64,000 nucleotides of DNA from Triglochin maritima (Eukaryota; Streptophyta; Magnoliopsida; Alismatales; Juncaginaceae), in contig OY821784.1 of NCBI GenBank assembly GCA_963682175.1, forward strand, positions 23,603,621 through 23,667,620, given 5' to 3'. The notes under the pieces are model-generated. The model made no database searches and was not told the DNA's origin. It saw only the letters and a list, made by a program, of their open reading frames with translations. The position numbers and the translations under genes were made by a program. Below, in pieces: positions 57,459 through 64,000 of this stretch; the first letter of the stretch is position 1; every line of letters starts with the position of its first letter.

Positions 57459-58920
57459 TGCTTTTTCGTCTTAATCTATGTTTTCATGATTTAGTCAACT
57501 TAATCTTAATTGTAATCAATGTAGAGTAGCACACATATCGCATAGCATATATATTGTATTGTACTAACCTCTACAGGTGATCAAGGCTCAAGGAAAAAAG
57601 GAAATCAAGTCAAGACATGTATTAAAGCTATATTGAAGACATGTAATCTTGATTTATTTTGAGTTTTAGGAACAATGTGTAATTTAGCATACTTGAGCTA
57701 AAATCAACTAAAACACACACTAGGTTCCCTATAGAAGTCACACACAAAATTTCATATAATTTGGACTTCAATAGATTATCCAAACATAGACCGGAAAACA
57801 CCAACACTTAACATGAACAGTCTGACCACATTCGATCGACCGAACCAAACCTCTCGGGTCGAGCGAGTGATCAAATTATCCAGTTAGTGTTTTCTACCAT
57901 CCGTTCGGTCGACCGTCCAGATATTTTCGGTCGACCGTGTAACAACAATTTTCCGAGTGTTAGACTTGTCGTATTATACCAACGGTCGTATTCGAATTAT
58001 TCACAAATACCCCAAAATATATTTTGCCTATCAGTCGACCGTGGACCTGTTCGGTCGACCGAAATTTATAGTCTCCCAATTCGTGCAACTGCCTGGACAT
58101 CTTCGGTCGACCAAAGACTTTGTATCGGTCCACCAAACTTGATCATTTTTGCCAACCTAGAGTCTGGATGTTTTCGGTCAACCGAACCTATCTCGGTGTT
58201 CAACCATTAACCTAAGTCATAGCCTTTGGCGGTCGACCGAACCTAGTCCAAAATTTCCCAACGGTCGACCATTGTGCCCGATCCAGTCGACCGAACTTAT
58301 GCTGAAATGCATCCAGGAGGTTTCTGTTTTGTGTCTCTAACACAAACCTTTACCCAATTAATCCCAACGGCTATAACACCTTACGAGCTTATAACTAGGT
58401 GTTCACATGACACAATTACACATCTCTTACACTTCCATTTGTCCTATACACTTAAGAGAAAACTCAAAGTCTTCCACTCCCCAAATCTACTCTCCAAGCT
58501 TACAATTCCACACTTTAGTATAAATGCCATATCCTAAGTAAGAGAGTGTGTTCCACTCAACATTGTTGTTCAAGGAAGCAAGGACTTCGGTGAAAGCCCG
58601 AAGTGTTCCTCTCGGATTGTGAGAGAAGAAAGTCAAGCTCGCGAGGGTGTGCGCGGAGCTTGTTTTGTAAAAGGCTTAATCTCGGCCCCGAATGAGATTG
58701 ATAGTGAAGACGCGAGGGGAACTTGAAGGAGTTCGAGCGGAGCTTGCAAGAGAGGAAGTCGGCGGGAGGCCGAACCTCTATAAAATCTGATGCCTTCTTT
58801 GTGGTTTGCATTATCTTTTCCTTTGCTTGATAGTTTACTTTTTAATTCCGATGCATATACTTGATTACTTAAGTTAGTAGGTAATTAGTTTAAAAGTGAT
58901 TAGAACTAGAGACCCTTACA
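57459..58920 (+). repeat. gag-only element 3' LTR
   Basis: 1462 bp. The palindrome array is 57832-58290 with core ggtcgacc (for example ttcggtcgaccgaa at 58050-58063). The CpG-rich block is 58590-58790, with ctcggcccc as in the other family member (ctcggcccg, reversed, near 19655). The end accctttaca-like sequence (cccttaca) corresponds to CCCCACA of the first element. Confidence 0.85.
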
Positions 58921-59899
58921 TTCGAACATCTTTATCTTTTTTTGGAACCAGGGACACATAGGATTTTCTTATTGAAAGCTCACGCATATTTGGTTCTTGT
59001 TTTGGCTCAGGTACTTAGGTTTCTGACAGGGGTTGGACTGGAGGAGTTTTAGAGGATTCTGTACCCGAGGTACACGTCGACCAGTTTTCCTTCAGTTATC
59101 TTTTGCTTTTGCATTTTATGATGTATTTCCTTTAGTTAAACTTGATGTGATGAATTCTGAATATCTTTCCATGTATGGATAATTTATTTTTTTGGTATGT
59201 CTTGTATTATTTATCCATGTATGTTTTTATTCCCGTACGTCATCGTTTTATTGTAACTCTCTCTGTCATCACGGAGACTCTAATCACGACAACGCTTGGA
59301 ATCCCCATCGTGCGTACCCGCGAGATCGGGGGTGTTACAATTTTGCCTCTCAACGCCTCAGGAACTGTCCAATGTCACTGAGAAATAAATTCAAATTAGT
59401 TTAAATTTTAAGTCAATATTAATGGAGCTTTAGAACGTATGTAATATTACCATTAATTCCGAATATGCCTCATCCTTGTCCTTCTTAGGCACCAATCTCC
59501 AATTTGAATAATGTGGAGCCAGAACTTGTCTCCTCCTGGCTATTGTGCCGATGAAATTTTGGAAGCATTCGACGTTCTTTCCCTTCGGCACACCTTCTGG
59601 ATTGAACTTTGTCTCATTCTGAATGGTAGAGCTCCAAACATCCAGAAGTTGTATAGATTACGACCTCTACTCGTACTCACTGTACCTGTGTACTCCTGGC
59701 TAGGAATGTCCTCACTATCAGTTACACCATCGACTATCTGTGGCGTATCGTCTTCCTAACGTGACATCTACAACTGTCACTGTCTCCCATAGGGTGCAGT
59801 GGTGAAGATTGACGTCTCGATATACCTAAATTATGAAGTAATTTCATTTCTCATCAATTGCATTATGAAATTGATAAACCTCAAATCTATTCATACATA
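58921..59899. other. Unclassified sequence right of the second gag-only element
   Basis: Noncoding. The part to about 59340 has features of a decayed LTR or its inner border (ggctcaggtacttagg, gacaggggttgga, gggggtgttaca). From 59350 to 59900 I recognise nothing; the open frame 59511-59759 shows no domain and lies next to the C-terminal end of the CACTA relic, so it may be decayed CACTA DNA. Confidence 0.3.
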
Positions 59900-62073
59900 T
59901 ATTGGGTGTGTCATTACAACTTTAAATCTGGTTGTACATATATTGTGCATGTCCTTCATACAATTCTATATCTGGTCTAACAAACTTGACCACATTAATA
60001 TCATCTAATTTGACTCGATCTTGGACAAGATTTCCTCGCCAATACTTAGGGACTTCGGATCCTTCGTCCTCCATGCTATATAAATCTCTCGGCAACATTC
60101 GCACAATGACCAACCATTGGTAGTGAATTTGTCTTTCTTTAGACTCTTCAACATAAAATACTTGCTCTACTTGGGATGCAAGTACAAATGACTCTTTTCA
60201 TTTCAGAAATCTATTGGTGTTCAGCAACGTAAACCCGTATTCGTCACTTCTAGTGGTGTTGTCCCGACCAAGGACGTGGTATCACTTACACTTGAACAAA
60301 ACATATTTCACATCACCATAGTATTTAATTTCACTTATATCTTGCAATAAACCAAAGTAGTCGACTGGTGCACGGATAGGATTGTTTTTTCATTTGGGCT
60401 CCCTTTTCTCGGTACGAAATCAAAACCCTTTGATTATATATCCTGAATATTTCTTCGCCTCGGTATTCGGACCTCGAGAAAATGCTTCGATTTCAATACA
60501 CTCAGTGTTTTCTTTTGGAACGGTCTCATTGAACCAATAACTAAATTTCTAATGTCGTGCATTCGATTATTGTCTTTGATTACGACGTAAGCCTAATCCC
60601 ATTCTTTTGATATTCATCAACATTGGGAGTCTTATTCAAAACCCAATTGTGTGGCTTCTCTAGATAACATCGTCAAGGACAATCATTTGAGCTTGACCTA
60701 AAGGTCATTTACTGTCATCATTTCTCGAAGATCTATTACATACGGTCTCTACACTCTTAAAATATTTAGAGCAAAAGGTCGTACACTCCTCCTCCATAAG
60801 ACCTTCTGCAATTGGTCCTTTAGGTTTATTTCTATTTCTAACAACAAATTTCAACTTATTCATATATCTTTTGAAAGGGTACATGCAACGATAGTGCACT
60901 GGACCTACTAATCATGCCACGCAAGTACGGTGTACTGACAAATGTAACATAACATCAAAAAAAATCAGTAAAATCATCAGCGGTGTTGAGTTTCGAATAG
61001 AAGTAGTGAAAAAATGACTTTGTTAGATGACTGCTTCTCACAATTGTTTTACTCTGTGACTCTTTCTTATGGCGAGGGGTAACAACTCTTGCATCAATAT
61101 GTGATTGTCATGACTCATTAGTGAGTTTATCTTGTATTTTTTGTGTTCACATGATGTAATATGTTTGATGAATATCCATCTAGCACCTTTACTGATTGAA
61201 GAAAGTTACAAAAGTTTTCTTCTCTTCAGTGCTCATCCAAAAAGATGTAGGTGGATACACTACCTTGCTGTCGTCACTACTACCCAAATGCAAGTCTCTT
61301 CTTATACCTATTTCCACTAAGTCACATCTTGATTTGTGATTATCTTTGCTTTCTTTTGGTGTCAATATAGTATTCAACAAACTGTCACACACATTCCACT
61401 CAGTGTGCATCACATCGATATTGTGCCGAACTAAAAGATCTTTCCAGGACGGTAACTAGAAAAATATACTTCTTTAGCTCCAGCTATTGCCAACACCGAG
61501 AGTACAGGTTCACAGATATTTAAGATCATCTTCCCCTAATTTTTATTCTGGTGGACCTCTGTGTTCCTCTTTGCCATCAAATGCTCTATTATTTCTCCTG
61601 CAACACTGATATTCATCTAACCACTGACGGTGACCCAAATAAACATTGTTGCCACTATTCTTTAGAAAAATGGAAAGAGTATATTCCATACAGTAAGGAC
61701 ATGTCATATACCCTTTAGTCATCCAAACACTCAAATTAGCATGCGTAGGAAAGTCATTTATTGTCCACAAGCTCGTAACGTGAAACATAACTGACTATAA
61801 GCATCATAATTATCTAAATCCTCTTCCTAAAGTTCTTTAAGCTCTTTGATAAGTGGTTGCAAACAAACATCTAGCTTGTTGCTAGGATGACTGGGAATGA
61901 TTAGCGGCATCATGAAAATTCGTGTTTCATGCTCATCACGGTGGGAGATTATAAGGCATGAGCATTACAGGCCAAATAGTATGTTGCGTCTGACTGAATG
62001 GTTGAAACCCATCTGACGTTACCACCTTCAACCACATCGTGTATCATCCCCTTTATGTTGTGTATGTGATCCT
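59900..62073 (-). pseudogene. CACTA (En/Spm-type) transposase relic
   Basis: Minus-strand pieces in the right order: about 62040-61800 (IWPVMLMPYNLPP, LQPLIKELKEL), 61788-61543 (LWTINDFPTHANLSVWMTKG, CPYC, YLGHRQWLDE, FDGKEEHRGPP), 61413-61189 (NVCDSLLNTIL, LVEIGIRRDLH, FWMSTEEKKTF), about 61115-61035 (SHDNHILMQELLPLAI), 60899-60705 (VHYRCMYPFKRYMNKLKF and EGLMEEECTTFCSKY, DUF4218-like), about 60290-60200 (EYGFTLLNTNRF) and 60180-59922 (FVLASQVEQVFYVEES, DUF4216-like). The early part is the Tnp2/Transposase_21 catalytic region. Many stops and frameshifts make it dead. Terminal repeats are not seen. A gypsy LTR cuts it at 62074. Confidence 0.87.
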
Positions 62074-62600
62074 TGATTAGCAGTATATCATACATCGCAT
62101 TCATGCTATATATCCTTTGTTTTACCCCATTTTGTGCTACCCGAGTGTTTGTTTGTGTATTTTAGGTGTTAGGTAATAAAGAAGAGAAAGGAAGAGAAAA
62201 GGACTGAAATGAAAGAACAAATGACTCAAATGAATCCAAGAGGACCTGTTTGTCATGAATAAGGACCCATCTGCAAATCAGGAATGACCGAGATGAAATC
62301 CAGAGCGACCTGAATGCATGAAAAAGATTTCGGTTGCAAAAATCCTTCAAAACCTTGATCTTGAGCAGTATTTCCACAATTAAAGACAAACATGCTCGAA
62401 CTAGTAGACAATGAGTGCACCCCCATGAAAATAGGACATTTAAGTGACTGAAGAAAATTGGGGCATATCGAGCCTAATTGATTTGCCAGTGGTAGATTTG
62501 TACCTGCCATTGGCAAATTCAATGGGTCTAATTGGTGCCCAATTTCTCCCGTGGCTTCGAACTGCCATTGGGGCTGGGAGTCGGGTTTGGGACTAGGGAT
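62074..62600 (+). repeat. Athila-like gypsy LTR, 5' part
   Basis: It starts tgattagcagtatatcatac and matches the first 530 bp of the LTR at 52935, including the gaagagaaaggaagagaaaa block. Two palindrome remnants (62482-62498 and 62502-62519) stand at the U3 position. It is cut before its TATA box by the next LTR. Confidence 0.8.
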
Positions 62601-63227
62601 TGTTGGGTTTTTGGCGTTAATCCGTGTTTTGATGATTTAATCAACTTGATTTTAATCACAATCAACTGTAGTGTAGCACACATCATACATAGAAGATATA
62701 TTGTATTGTGCTAACATCTACATGTGATCAAGACTCAAGGAAGAATGGAATTGAAGTCAAGACATGTAATCAAGCTTATTGAAGACATGTATTTCTTCCT
62801 TTATTTTGAGACTTAGGATTTTATGTAAATTTGAGCATACATGAGTTAAAATCCATTCACATAGACTCTAGGGAACCAATAGAAGTCACATACAAATTTC
62901 CATATCAGTCCGACTTGAATAGGTACCATAATTCCTTAGGGAAACCAAGCTTAGTAGAACTATCTGCACCCAGATGGTCGACCGACGGTTGTTCCATTGA
63001 CCTGTGCATTATTTAGCCTTGGTTAGGTCGACCTTTTTGACCTTCCGGTGTACCGATCCTCGTATTTTTAGGATGAATGTTAACCTTCATATTCTCGAGT
63101 GGTCATATCTGTATTTCTCATCCAACCCCCAAAATAAAATTGGCCACCGGTCGACCATGGACCAAGAACCAGTCGACCGCATTTTAACATTTCAGAACAG
63201 CCCAAGTGCTTGTTATTTTCGGTGGAC
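62601..63227 (+). repeat. gag-only element LTR, 5' part
   Basis: It starts tgttgggtttttggcgttaa and matches 57459-58100 (tgatgatttaatcaac, gtagcacacat, gtgatcaagactcaaggaag). It contains decayed ggtcgacc palindromes at 62976-63180 and is cut by a minus-strand gypsy LTR at 63228 inside the array. Confidence 0.82.
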
Positions 63228-64000
63228 TGATTGATCGTTTTATATTTAACCGCAAGTGCACGGCCGCGTTGAAGCGGTGGCAAATACGGGTCGTCCACTG
63301 GGAGGTGTGTCGACACTTGGTTTGTTCGAAGGCGAGAGGTAAAAAGAAGGAGAGAAAGGTTGGTTACACTAAACTACACTACAATGCAAATGGAAATGAA
63401 AGATAAGCAATAAAAACTAAACCCCAAAGGGGGTAGAGAAATAATGTGAACATAAAGAAGTGTGTGTGTGTTCATTAAGCTCCTCACAACATGTAGTGCA
63501 TGAAATCATAAAACTACATCCAACTTTGCCTCAACATGAATTAAGATAAGACTACATCATTACAACATACAAGACAATAATTGGAATGAAACTAAATGAA
63601 CTCATGTATAAAGACTAGACCCTACTATGCCTCCACATGAATTAAGATGACTACATCATTAAAACATACAAGACATTAGCTAAGGAAAAGGCAACAAGAG
63701 TACATACACTACAAATTGTGTTTCCAACATTAACTTTATCCATATCCTAACTTTATCATTCCCCATAAAATAGGTCCACTAATCAAAGCATAAGCTAAGC
63801 TTCATTCAAGAGCATTAGCATATCAAAGATAAGAGTGGAGACCCATTAGATGGTTATGGAAATCATATAAAGCTCAAGGGATAAAGATAACACATACTTA
63901 ATACACCACATGATTATATCACATATTTCTCCACCCCCCAAATGGGGATGGAACTACTCACTACTCATTACACTACTGATTAGACTAAGCAAAGAAAACA
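63228..64000 (-). repeat. Athila-like gypsy LTR, minus strand, running off the window
   Basis: It begins tgattgatcgttttatattt and matches the right half of the LTR at 13789-15351 in reverse very closely (including gtccactgggaggtgtgtcg). It is therefore the same subfamily as the nested full-length copy and its element reads right to left. The small frames 63080-63316 and 63206-63406 are accidental. Confidence 0.88.

Larger units (their letters stand above)
55350..58920 (+). mobile_element. Second gag-only (TR-GAG) element, plus strand, 5' part deleted
   Basis: The order is: partial 5' LTR (55350 to about 55838), gag fragment (55866-56847), noncoding region with many purine tracts, PPT (57441-57455), 3' LTR (57459-58920). 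The gag is homologous to that at 21548-23031 and the LTRs share the start TGTTGGCTTTTT-like and the CpG-rich block. A deletion runs from mid-5' LTR through the PBS into gag. I could not find a target duplication (tattt versus ttcga). No pol is present. Confidence 0.8.

Noticed and set aside
59511..59759. 82-codon open frame
   Set aside because: No domain, no homologue in the window, and it lies beside decayed CACTA sequence; the frame is likely accidental.
1..64000. Host protein-coding genes
   Set aside because: All recognisable coding sequence belongs to Gag, protease, RT, RNase H, integrase, LINE or CACTA proteins. Small spliced genes in the unclassified stretches (54479-55349, 58921-59899) cannot be fully excluded by eye.

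Overview
The window is a plant (angiosperm) chromosome segment made almost wholly of transposable elements. I see no host gene, tRNA, rRNA or CRISPR array. The evidence is Ty3/gypsy elements with a tRNA-Asp primer site and Athila-type Gag/protease/RT, Ty1/copia elements with initiator-Met primer sites, an L1-type LINE tail and a CACTA transposase relic. The species cannot be told from the sequence. Almost every reading frame is broken, so this looks like old, probably silenced heterochromatin with some younger insertions.

Layout. 1-6790: 3'-UTR of one Athila-like element, an LTR split by a 5'-truncated LINE (1820-2858), then leader, gag, protease and a stub of RT. 6791-11358: a 2.6-kb tandem repeat of leader+LTR. 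11359-32232: a minus-strand copia element (389-bp LTRs, TSD GTTCT) split inside its RT by a full-length gypsy element (13789-26357, TSD GTATT). That gypsy element is itself split by a gag-only copia-type element (19407-24628). LTR divergence, counted by eye, falls with depth: about 5 %, about 2 %, about 1 %. 32238-41328: the tandem array resumes and leads into a gag gene, which is split by a minus-strand gypsy element (33807-40907). 41330-45143: a related plus-strand element with its 3' LTR. 45144-49210: a minus-strand Athila relic carrying gag, RT, RNase H and integrase. 49211-54478: an LTR relic and the 3' half of another element. 54479-59900: unclassified flanks around a second gag-only element (55350-58920). 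59900-62073: a CACTA transposase relic. 62074-64000: three nested LTR fragments.

How the parts relate. The gypsy copies at 13789, 33807 and 41330 share one unusual gene of about 497 codons. It has a Gag zinc knuckle but no recognisable Gag core, no protease, RNase H or integrase, and a short stub resembling the start of RT at its C-terminus. They look like a non-autonomous family that must borrow enzymes from an Athila-type partner. The relic at 45144-49210 shows the kind of pol such a partner would encode. The gag-only elements are likewise non-autonomous; their many polypurine tracts and palindrome-filled LTRs are Sirevirus hallmarks. Two palindrome systems stand out: a GACCGCCAATTGGCGGTC-type site upstream of the TATA box and again after the primer site in the gypsy elements, and dense TTCGGTNNACCGAA-type arrays in the gag-only LTRs.
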